Of a DNA stretch of 64,000 nt, positions 34,342 to 41,829 are shown one piece after another. This DNA is from Winogradskyella thalassocola (GTDB taxonomy: Bacteria; Bacteroidota; Bacteroidia; Flavobacteriales; Flavobacteriaceae), in NCBI RefSeq assembly GCF_900099995.1, contig NZ_FNCZ01000012.1, positions 55,653-119,652 of the forward strand, read 5' to 3'. Numbering within the stretch: position 1 is the stretch's first letter; each line of letters begins with the position of its first letter. The position numbers and the translations under genes were made by a program. The notes below the pieces were generated by a model. That model did not search any database. It was not told where the DNA came from and saw only the letters and a list, made by a program, of their open reading frames with translations.

Positions 34342-35688
34342 TTATTTTTTAAATTTAGTGACCTCATCACCTAAATCATAAACCGGAACGTTTTCGACTA
34401 GATTACTAATTATACTTCGTCCTGCAGCACTTCTATAACCACCAGCACAATGCACTACAATAGGTTTGTTTGTTGGTATCTGCGCTTTACTTTCTCTTAA
34501 CTCATTTAAAGGAATAGAAATCGCAGTTTCAAAAAATTTCCCTTCTTCTACTTCACTTTTATTTCTAATATCAATAATGGTATAATTCTCTAAATGACCT
34601 TCAAACTCATTAGGCTTAAGCTCTTCTGATTGTTCAAAATTCACAGCGTCTAAAGTTATTATACCTTGCAGTTGCTTTTCGTAACCTATTTTAGCAACAC
34701 GATTTAACATATCATCTCTATTATCAATAGATGTTATAACAAGATAAAACGATTCCTCTGGATTTACTATAGACCCTAACCAAGTTTCGAATTTATCATC
34801 GTCAGTTTCCGCAATAATATTAATACTGTTTGGGATATGGTTGTTATTAAACTCTTCTTTTGGTCGTGTATCAACAACTAAAGCATTTTCTAAATTAGAA
34901 TTATCTATCTTAAATTTAAATATTGGTTTTGCAATACTAGTTTGAAGATTTTCTGCTCCATTTTTATTGATATCTACATTAAAGCCAAAATACGAAGGAA
35001 TAAAAGGTTGGTCTTTTAATATATGGTTTACAAACTGTTCTTCTGTAAGATTTTTAAAAGCCCAATTTTCTTTTCGCTCTCTTCCCAAAGTGCTCTGAGA
35101 ATCGGTACTCATATTTTTACCACATAACGAACCTGCACCATGCGCTGGATAAACGATTGTTGCGTTTGGTAAATAATTAAATTTATGCTGCATTGTATGA
35201 TACATACTTTGTGCTAATTCTTCTCTTTTCGCTTTCATGTTACCCGCTTTTTCTCTCAAATCTGGTCTTCCTACATCACCAATAAATAAGGTGTCTCCTG
35301 AGAACATGGCATGATTATTTTCTTCATCTACAGCAATCACTGTAATACTATCTGGCGAGTGTCCAGGTGAATTTATGGCAGAAAATATAGTCTTTCCTAT
35401 TGTTACAGAGTTACCGTCATCAAAAGCTTCATGTGGATAATTGGCTCCTACCAATCTACTTACGTAAATTGTTGCGCTTGTTTCTTTATGTATTTGCAAA
35501 TGACTACTTACAAAATCGGCATGCGGATGCGTCTCAAAAACGGCTTTAATTTTTGCTTTATGTTTTTCTGCTAATTGATAATAAGGTTTAGGGTCTCTTG
35601 CTGGATCTACTAAAGCCATTTCATTACCACTAATAATAGCGTATGAATAATGTGCTAATGGTTTGTCTTCAAACTGTATAACTTTCAT
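34342..35688 (-). CDS. CstB-like persulfide dioxygenase-rhodanese fusion
   Basis: 448 residues. An N-terminal metallo-beta-lactamase domain of ETHE1 type has ETHPHADFVSSHLQIH, SPGHSPDS and VYPAHGAGSLCG metal-ligand motifs. Two rhodanese domains follow: the first (about 255-335) has no catalytic Cys, the second (about 350-448) has VVHCAGGYRSA with the active Cys. This order, with an inactive then an active rhodanese, is that of staphylococcal CstB, which oxidises persulfides to thiosulfate in the cytoplasm. With the SQR-like enzyme at 20873-22330 it completes a sulfide-oxidation path. Confidence 0.9.
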   Translation of the reverse strand: MKVIQFEDKPLAHYSYAIISGNEMALVDPARDPKPYYQLAEKHKAKIKAVFETHPHADFVSSHLQIHKETSATIYVSRLVGANYPHEAFDDGNSVTIGKTIFSAINSPGHSPDSITVIAVDEENNHAMFSGDTLFIGDVGRPDLREKAGNMKAKREELAQSMYHTMQHKFNYLPNATIVYPAHGAGSLCGKNMSTDSQSTLGRERKENWAFKNLTEEQFVNHILKDQPFIPSYFGFNVDINKNGAENLQTSIAKPIFKFKIDNSNLENALVVDTRPKEEFNNNHIPNSINIIAETDDDKFETWLGSIVNPEESFYLVITSIDNRDDMLNRVAKIGYEKQLQGIITLDAVNFEQSEELKPNEFEGHLENYTIIDIRNKSEVEEGKFFETAISIPLNELRESKAQIPTNKPIVVHCAGGYRSAAGRSIISNLVENVPVYDLGDEVTKFKK

Positions 35689-35820
35689 AATTTTTCTCTT
35701 AATATTGAACTTTATGATAAACTATTCAAAACACTTATAAATTTAAAACTAAAAATTTGAACCATTCTTGTATTTATCAATTTTAGGCCAGAATTAACAA
35801 TCCATAATGACTTAAATTAC

Positions 35821-35849
35821 AAAAAGAGCCTCAATTAGAGGCTCTTTTT
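35821..35849. terminator. Strong terminator of the peroxiredoxin gene
   Basis: Twelve-base arms at 35821-35832 and 35838-35849 with A- and T-runs; 14 bp past the stop at 35863. Confidence 0.9.
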
Positions 35850-35862
35850 AATTGAAATCATA

Positions 35863-36588
35863 TTACTTCTTTAAGATTGAATCTAATACTAAATCTTTAT
35901 CTAATTTTTTAGTACAGAAAAACCAATCTTTACAGTCTAAACCTTCTGTAGAACTCATGCGTTCTTCTGCCACACCACAAGATCCTGCAGGAGAAACAAT
36001 AACATCATCTCCCGGATTCCAATCGGCAGGTGTTGCAACGTTAAATTTATCTGCTGTTTGCATGGCAATTAAGGCTCTGTATAGCTCATCGAAATTACGA
36101 CCTAAACTTAATGGGTAATAAATAATGGCTCTAACTATTTCATTTGGATCAACAAAAAAGACAGCTCTAACGGCTTGAGTTTTGCTTTCTCCTGGTTGAA
36201 TCATACCATACTTTTTGGCAACTTCCATAGAAATATCCTCAATTAAAGGAAACTTTACTTCTATGTTTTTCATACCATTAAACTCAATCTTATCCTTAAT
36301 AGTTCTTAACCATGCAATATGACTGTAAAGACCATCAATAGATAAACCAATAAGGCTACAATTGGCCTTTTCAAATTTTTCTTCCAAATGCGCAAATGTC
36401 ATAAACTCAGATGTACAAACTGGTGTAAAATCTGCTGGATGACTAAATAGTATGGACCATTTCCCTTTATAATCTGAAGGGTAATTAATGCCTCCTTGTG
36501 TTGTTACCGCTTTAAATTCTGGTGCTTTGTCACCAATTCTTGGCATTGTAAATGTTTGCTCTTCTTTTATAGTTTCTGTAGTATTCAT
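35863..36588 (-). CDS. Peroxiredoxin (Prx6/AhpC-like)
   Basis: 241 residues. The peroxidatic Cys is in HPADFTPVCTSEFMTFA. The C-terminal region carries further Cys residues (SPAGSCGVAEERM, GLDCKDWFFC), one of which could resolve the sulfenic acid. The enzyme reduces hydrogen peroxide or organic peroxides in the cytoplasm. It is monocistronic with a strong terminator, and a GTAAC-N4-GTTAC palindrome lies 64 bp upstream. Confidence 0.95.
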   Translation of the reverse strand: MNTTETIKEEQTFTMPRIGDKAPEFKAVTTQGGINYPSDYKGKWSILFSHPADFTPVCTSEFMTFAHLEEKFEKANCSLIGLSIDGLYSHIAWLRTIKDKIEFNGMKNIEVKFPLIEDISMEVAKKYGMIQPGESKTQAVRAVFFVDPNEIVRAIIYYPLSLGRNFDELYRALIAMQTADKFNVATPADWNPGDDVIVSPAGSCGVAEERMSSTEGLDCKDWFFCTKKLDKDLVLDSILKK

Positions 36589-36645
36589 AATTACAAGTAT
36601 TTAATTAATTTATAACAAATGTAGTTTTTAATAGTTTTTAACTAT

Positions 36646-36659
36646 GTAACCTATGTTAC
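36646..36659. promoter_or_regulatory. GTAAC-N4-GTTAC palindrome upstream of the peroxiredoxin gene
   Basis: Perfect palindrome with CTAT centre, centre 64.5 bp from the start codon at 36588. Confidence 0.65.
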
Positions 36660-36731
36660 CATATCAAGACTTTTTTTTTGTGAACTTTGATATTAGATAC
36701 TAAAATTAGTTTCTATTATAATTATAGGCAA

Positions 36732-36743
36732 TGATTTGGATCA
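36732..36743. promoter_or_regulatory. TGAT-N4-ATCA (Fnr-like) palindrome upstream of the copper-type TonB operon
   Basis: TGATTTGGATCA, preceded by CAA like the sites at 16164 and 17981; centre 41.5 bp from the ATG at 36779. The core resembles the Fnr half-sites of Proteobacteria. Confidence 0.45.
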
Positions 36744-36778
36744 GTACCATAATTAAAGGGCTATTCTATAGTTTATAA

Positions 36779-37159
36779 ATGGAGATACACAAACATGTTT
36801 TTGTTCTATTATTTTTATTATTGATTATTTTCAATAGTACTAAAGCATCCTTGACTTATGCTTATTACGAATTAGACCCAATAGGATTTATAGAAAACCT
36901 ATGTGAGAACAAAGACAAACCCGAATTACAGTGTAACGGGAAATGCCAATTAATGAAAGTTGCTGAATCTCAAAATAGTGATCAAAATACTCCAGAAAGC
37001 ATAATTGACTTTAAAGAACTTATTTTATACCTAAGTCCTAATACTTCTTTTCAATTAACTCAATACACACCAATTAGAAGACAATACTTTTCATCGCATT
37101 ACCTTAACTTATATACTTTTAATAATACTAACGACTGTTTTCATCCACCTAGAGTTTAA
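36779..37159 (+). CDS. Small exported Cys-motif protein before the TonB receptor
   Basis: 126 residues with an N-terminal signal peptide (VFVLLFLLLIIFNSTKASLT). The conserved-looking core YYELDPIGFIENLCENK followed by LQCNGKCQLMK has a C-(x)n-CNGKC arrangement suitable for metal binding. Small proteins of this kind, I believe, often precede TonB receptors in Flavobacteriia. It lies 67 bp upstream of a copper-type receptor gene. Copper or another soft metal is an inferred ligand. Confidence 0.75.
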   Translation: MEIHKHVFVLLFLLLIIFNSTKASLTYAYYELDPIGFIENLCENKDKPELQCNGKCQLMKVAESQNSDQNTPESIIDFKELILYLSPNTSFQLTQYTPIRRQYFSSHYLNLYTFNNTNDCFHPPRV

Positions 37160-37226
37160 TTTTTATTTACTGATTGATAGCGATTGCTATCACAATTATT
37201 TGATTTAAATAAAATAGAACTATACT

Positions 37227-39329
37227 ATGAAAACATTATACAGTGTGCTTTTATGTGCACTAATCACAGCTGTATCTTATGGCCAAGAACAAAAAGAGAC
37301 CAAAAAAGATACTACGAAACAAAAAACAACTAAACTTACAGAAGTCATTGTTACCGGAAATTTAAAAACTGACCCTGTACTTACTATTGTTTCTAATAAA
37401 TATGACGAAAAAATTGTGCAACCTAAAAACGTTGCCGATTTATTCAACAACATCAATGGCTTTTCGGTTATAAAAAGAGGAAATTATGCTATAGACCCAT
37501 CATTTAGAGGCGCACAATATGAGCAACTCAATATTCAATACGATGGTGGCACAAAAGCGATGCATGCTTGTCCTAACCGAATGGATCCTATAACTACACA
37601 TATTATTCCTGAAGAAATTTCAAAAATTGAAATTATAAAAGGACCATACACAGTACGATATGGTGCTACTTTTGGCGGTATTGTAAATCTTGTCACTCAA
37701 AAACCAGACTTTGAGGATTATGGCTTACATGGTAAAGTTTCTGGAGGCTATGAAAGCAATGGAAATTCTTTGGTTAATCTTATACAGTTACAATACATTA
37801 AAGATAAATACGATATTGTTGCTAATGCAGGATACAGAGATTTTGGAAATTATGAAGATGGAGATGGCATAGAAATCCCTTCGTCATTTAGAAGCACAGA
37901 TTATGGTGTTAGAATAGGTTATAATTTTTCTGAAGACCAACGCTTACAAGCCCATTGGAGACAATCTTTTGGTCGTGATGTGTTGCATGCCGCATTACCA
38001 ATGGATACGGAATATGATAATAGCAGTATTATTTCTTTAGATTACTCATTAGATAATATTGGCAAAACCGTAAAGTCATTAACTGCTAAAGCGTATTATA
38101 GTTACGTAGATCACTTAATGACCAATACCAACAGACCTTCTTTTAGAATGATGGAAGCTGCCTCTGGCGTTGATGCAATAACAGCAGGAGGAAAAATAGA
38201 ACTCAACTGGAAACCTTTTGAGAAATTGAATATTTTTTCTGGATTAGATGCCATGTATATTGCTAGAGATGGAAAACGAACACGATTAGTAAAAGTGATG
38301 AATGGTAATCCATTACCAACACCTGTGGAGTTTAATGATAAAGTTTGGCAAGATTCTTATATTACAGATATAGGCGTATTTACAGAAGCCAAATATAGTT
38401 TAGGTGCTAATACTTTTTTTGCTGCTGGATTGCGATATGATAATGTGACTTCAGACATACAAGATCCTGAAGCCGATTTTGAAGCCATGTACGACCTTGA
38501 AAAACGAACAGAACATAACATCAGTGGCACTGTTTCTGTTAAAAAAAGAGTGTCAGATAAATTCACTTTAGAAACTGCTTATGGTCGTGGGGTACGCTCT
38601 GCTAATATGATAGAACGTTTTATTAATCACTTTACGGTAGGCCAAGATCCTTATGAATATATAGGTAACCCAGATTTAAAGGCTGAAGTTAATAATCAGT
38701 TCGAAATTGGCTTTAAAAGCAATGAACCACTAAAAAACGGCTTTAATAGTTTTAGATATGAAACCTCTTTCTACTATTCATTTTTCGAAAACTATATTGT
38801 TGGTATTGTAGATGAAACGCTAACACGAAAGTTTAACCCTATGGCAGAGCCTAGAAATCCTAAAGTATTTAGAAACCTTGATGAAGCTTATAAAACTGGA
38901 TTTGAAACCATGGCGCGAATTGATTTTTTAGATCATTATTATTTTAAATCTGAATTTTCTTATGTGTATGCTAAAAACAAGGATTTAGGAGAATCGCTTC
39001 CGCTTACACCTCCATTTACAACAAGAGTATCTATTGGAATAAATAAAACCAAATATTGGGCAAATATTCAATACAATATGGTCTCTAAGCAAGATAACAT
39101 TTCAAGAAGTTTCGGTGAAACAGAAACAGATGGTTACCAAACCTTAGATATTAGATTAGGAGTTAAACCAATTAAGAATATTACGTTAGGAGTCGCTGTA
39201 ATTAACGCTTTAGATGAAGCTTACAATAATCATTTAAACTTCTCTTTTACCAACCAAGCAGATTTTGGAAGCACACCAATTACTGAACCTGGTAGAAATT
39301 TTTCAGCATTTTTACAATATAAATTTTAG
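37227..39329 (+). CDS. TonB-dependent receptor, OprC/copper type
   Basis: 700 residues with a signal peptide (MKTLYSVLLCALITAVSYG), plug domain (TEVIVTGNLKTDP, VADLFNNINGFSVIKRG, IEIIKGPYTVRYGATFGGIVNL) and a 22-strand barrel ending in a terminal aromatic (FLQYKF). The plug has MHACPNRMDPITTHI, which resembles the OprC copper-receptor sequence with Met/Cys ligands, so the substrate is probably copper. There is no CarboxypepD-like N-terminal domain as in SusC. The upstream Cys-motif protein fits metal uptake. Confidence 0.9.
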   Translation: MKTLYSVLLCALITAVSYGQEQKETKKDTTKQKTTKLTEVIVTGNLKTDPVLTIVSNKYDEKIVQPKNVADLFNNINGFSVIKRGNYAIDPSFRGAQYEQLNIQYDGGTKAMHACPNRMDPITTHIIPEEISKIEIIKGPYTVRYGATFGGIVNLVTQKPDFEDYGLHGKVSGGYESNGNSLVNLIQLQYIKDKYDIVANAGYRDFGNYEDGDGIEIPSSFRSTDYGVRIGYNFSEDQRLQAHWRQSFGRDVLHAALPMDTEYDNSSIISLDYSLDNIGKTVKSLTAKAYYSYVDHLMTNTNRPSFRMMEAASGVDAITAGGKIELNWKPFEKLNIFSGLDAMYIARDGKRTRLVKVMNGNPLPTPVEFNDKVWQDSYITDIGVFTEAKYSLGANTFFAAGLRYDNVTSDIQDPEADFEAMYDLEKRTEHNISGTVSVKKRVSDKFTLETAYGRGVRSANMIERFINHFTVGQDPYEYIGNPDLKAEVNNQFEIGFKSNEPLKNGFNSFRYETSFYYSFFENYIVGIVDETLTRKFNPMAEPRNPKVFRNLDEAYKTGFETMARIDFLDHYYFKSEFSYVYAKNKDLGESLPLTPPFTTRVSIGINKTKYWANIQYNMVSKQDNISRSFGETETDGYQTLDIRLGVKPIKNITLGVAVINALDEAYNNHLNFSFTNQADFGSTPITEPGRNFSAFLQYKF

Positions 39330-39342
39330 TATCACTACACAA

Positions 39343-39379
39343 AAAAAGAGGGTAGTTAATTATTGACTACCCTCTTTTT
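39343..39379. terminator. Bidirectional terminator after the TonB receptor gene
   Basis: Fourteen-base arms at 39343-39356 and 39366-39379 with A- and T-runs, between the receptor gene and the convergent 56-residue gene. Confidence 0.9.
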
Positions 39380-39400
39380 AAATATATAATTTATTTAAAG

Positions 39401-39571
39401 TTAATTTTCTATATTATCATCTTCACTTATATGATCAGACTCATCATTCTTTTTTCCTGTTGACATAAAATTAATAAGAATGCCAACTAAAGTTATACAT
39501 ACTACTGCGAAGATTGCAATCATTACAACTCCATTTGTCCAACTATACAATGCTATTGAAGAATTAATCAT
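39401..39571 (-). CDS. Small single-helix membrane protein (56 residues)
   Basis: ATG at 39571, TAA at 39401. One membrane helix (GVVMIAIFAVVCITLVGIL) is followed by a short basic segment (STGKKND) and a strongly acidic tail (ESDHISEDDNIEN). Topology by the positive-inside rule puts the tail in the cytoplasm. It is too short for many ORF callers; the clean stop next to a bidirectional terminator and clear helix-charge layout support it. No family recognised; the layout resembles small cytochrome-oxidase accessory subunits but without motif evidence. Confidence 0.6.
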   Translation of the reverse strand: MINSSIALYSWTNGVVMIAIFAVVCITLVGILINFMSTGKKNDESDHISEDDNIEN

Positions 39572-39674
39572 ATAAATTATCTGTTTTTTTTCTAGGTGTA
39601 AATTTAGCTACTTATATTTTTAATAAATATGATATTTGTCATCTAAAAAAAATAGCAAATAATTCTTCTAAAAA

Positions 39675-39971
39675 TTAATGAGATGATTTTATTACATTTA
39701 TAATATCATCCTTTTGGAGCACACCAGACTGTCTCCATACTTGTTTGCCATTTTTAAATAACAGCATGGTTGGCACCCCTCTAACTTGGTACTTTGAAGC
39801 TAAAGCTTGATTTTTATCAACATCTATTTTTATGATGCTGATATCCTCACCCATAGTCTCTTTTACTTGTTTTAAAATTGGACTCAACATTTTACATGGG
39901 CCACACCAATCTGCAAAAAAATCAACTAAAACGGGTTGATCTTGATTTATTATTTCTGAAAATTTGCTCAT
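39675..39971 (-). CDS. trxA: Thioredoxin
   Basis: 98 residues from the ATG at 39971 (MSKFSEIINQDQPVLVDF); an upstream ATG at 39995 would overlap the previous gene. The active site is WCGPCKMLSP and the cis-Pro loop is RGVPTMLLF, both intact. A cytoplasmic disulfide reductase. It lies 13 bp downstream of the cytochrome c/DUF3365 gene and is probably co-transcribed. Confidence 0.94.
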   Translation of the reverse strand: MSKFSEIINQDQPVLVDFFADWCGPCKMLSPILKQVKETMGEDISIIKIDVDKNQALASKYQVRGVPTMLLFKNGKQVWRQSGVLQKDDIINVIKSSH

Positions 39972-39984
39972 ACCTGACTTGAAT

Positions 39985-40983
39985 TTATTTATCAAAAGTA
40001 ATGCTCCAAATGCCTCTTACTTCATTACTATTATAACCTATAGCTTTATCTAATGGATATAGACTCTTAATTCGTGTTAATGTTGTGTTTTCTAAAGTTT
40101 CATTCAGTTTTCCGTGGCATTGAAGACACATTGTGTTTGTCGTAATTGGATAATAAACCCTTACTTTATTATCTAATTCTTTTACAATTGGACTTGCCTC
40201 TTCATTATTAGCGATAACCTTTTTAAATGTATTTATATAATCTAATTCTTCTGAATTTGCATTATTTTTAGGGTTTCTTGGCTTATCTGAAACACGTTTT
40301 ATAATCACATTATGCACCACTGACATACTATCCGTTAAAGGATACGCGCGTTCATTACAAAATGTTAAGGCTTCTAACACTCCTTTTTTCTGAATAGTAC
40401 CCATCAAATTTTTACCTAAAACCGCTTTTGTAGCTAAAGCATATTTTAAACCTCTCTCTCCATAAGATAAGTCTTCAAAATTAGTTTGGGCTTGTTGCAT
40501 ACCATGCTTTTTACCTTGACCATTTCCCATGCCTTTGCCTCTTTCTTCATTGAAGTGCTCTTGAAACCATTCTGGTTGTTCTATATGATTATCGTACATA
40601 TAATCTGCAATCTGTTCTATAGTTTTCTCTGCAAATGCCTGTTTAGGCATCACACCAAATCGTTTTACAGCTCCATACATTTTAGCATCAACTGCATTTG
40701 GATTTTTAATCCAAGCTTGCATTGAAGCAATAAAGTCTTCTTTACTAGTTTCACTATTAATATAATGTTTTTTAATGGCAATCATTGGAGGACCAATTCT
40801 ATCGGCTTGAGTTGCCGTAGGACTATGACAAACATAACAATTGGTTTCCATTAATTTTTTGCCAGGATGCTCTTTAGTAACGGTAACTTGGTTAACTTTA
40901 CTATAAGCCGTATTATCTTTACTGTTGGAGTTACAACTCACAACTATTAACGCTAAAACAATTAATACAATATTATTTTTCAT
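39985..40983 (-). CDS. Cytochrome c / DUF3365 haem lipoprotein
   Basis: 332 residues with a lipoprotein signal (LALIVVSCNSN). The N-terminal c-type domain has a CYVCH haem-binding motif (about residue 48) and FGVMPKQAF with an axial Met candidate. The C-terminal half matches DUF3365 (Tll0287-like): ALTFCNERAYPLTDSMS, a VSDKPRNPKN segment and a second haem motif CLQCH. It is therefore probably a dihaem periplasmic or outer-membrane redox/sensor protein. A perfect GTAAC-N4-GTTAC site lies 54 bp upstream. Confidence 0.87.
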   Translation of the reverse strand: MKNNIVLIVLALIVVSCNSNSKDNTAYSKVNQVTVTKEHPGKKLMETNCYVCHSPTATQADRIGPPMIAIKKHYINSETSKEDFIASMQAWIKNPNAVDAKMYGAVKRFGVMPKQAFAEKTIEQIADYMYDNHIEQPEWFQEHFNEERGKGMGNGQGKKHGMQQAQTNFEDLSYGERGLKYALATKAVLGKNLMGTIQKKGVLEALTFCNERAYPLTDSMSVVHNVIIKRVSDKPRNPKNNANSEELDYINTFKKVIANNEEASPIVKELDNKVRVYYPITTNTMCLQCHGKLNETLENTTLTRIKSLYPLDKAIGYNSNEVRGIWSITFDK

Positions 40984-41030
40984 TCGGAACGAAGTTTGAA
41001 TAAAATTAAGATGATTAATTCAGATAAAAG

Positions 41031-41044
41031 GTAACATATGTTAC
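41031..41044. promoter_or_regulatory. GTAAC-N4-GTTAC palindrome upstream of the cytochrome c gene
   Basis: The whole 14 bases are a perfect palindrome (ATAT centre), centre 54.5 bp from the start at 40983, in the 66-bp spacer after the PPTase gene. Confidence 0.65.
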
Positions 41045-41049
41045 AATCC

Positions 41050-41829
41050 CTAGACTTTAAGTAAGGTTATTAATGCTTCAGGTTTTGGTGGTGGATAAAA
41101 GTGCAATATTTTATATTGTTCTGTAATAGCTATTGAACCAATATAACTAGCATTTAAATTGAAGCTATAAACATTGACATTTTTAAAATCTTGAACCAAT
41201 GAAGAGGATACTAAATGGGATCCATCTCTAACAGGTATTTTCAAAAATTCGTCATCAATACCTTTTCCTGTTGCCTTTACAATAGCTTCTTTTCTTGTCC
41301 AGAATTTATAAAATGTATGTCTTTGAAATTCAGAATTATGAATGAAATTTATTTCTTCAGCACTAAACACTATTGGCAGGATTTCTTCATATTCGAATTG
41401 AGGATTTATATACTCAACATCAACACCTAACTCACAATTACCAATTGCGATTAGAGCAAAATCACCTGCATGAGAAACGTTAAAAAACAAAGCTTTATCA
41501 GCTTTAAGATAGGGTTTATGATTGCTATTCTTTTCGAATTGGACTTCTGAAATATGTATTTGTTTTTCCTTAGCTAATACATATTTTAGGATACTACGAC
41601 AAATGACAAATCTCTTTTTGTCTTTAACGTCTCGATATCTTTCTGCTCTTTGAATCTCAGAAATAGTTAATCTTTTTAATAAAATATCGACAATTCCATA
41701 ATACTTAGATAATTCAATTTTGAATAATTTAATATATGAATCGGTATTATTTTCTTCGTCTATATTAAAATCAAAGATTTCAGAAGTTTTACTAAAAATG
41801 TTACATTTGGAATTATTATTCTCCATCAC
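41050..41829 (-). CDS. 4'-phosphopantetheinyl transferase (Sfp type)
   Basis: 259 residues. Family motifs are visible: NSNHKPYLKADKALFFNVSH, GVDVEYINPQ (Mg-binding Asp) and FYKFWTRKEAIVKATGKGI. It transfers phosphopantetheine from CoA to the carrier-domain Ser of the NRPS and PKS encoded upstream, making them active. The gene overlaps the NRPS gene by 14 bases and is the last of the four-gene synthase operon. Confidence 0.94.
   Translation of the reverse strand: MMENNNSKCNIFSKTSEIFDFNIDEENNTDSYIKLFKIELSKYYGIVDILLKRLTISEIQRAERYRDVKDKKRFVICRSILKYVLAKEKQIHISEVQFEKNSNHKPYLKADKALFFNVSHAGDFALIAIGNCELGVDVEYINPQFEYEEILPIVFSAEEINFIHNSEFQRHTFYKFWTRKEAIVKATGKGIDDEFLKIPVRDGSHLVSSSLVQDFKNVNVYSFNLNASYIGSIAITEQYKILHFYPPPKPEALITLLKV

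Noticed and set aside
35808-35819. TGAC-N4-ATTA as a site for the CstB-like gene
   Set aside because: Imperfect and about 125 bp from the start, next to the peroxiredoxin terminator.
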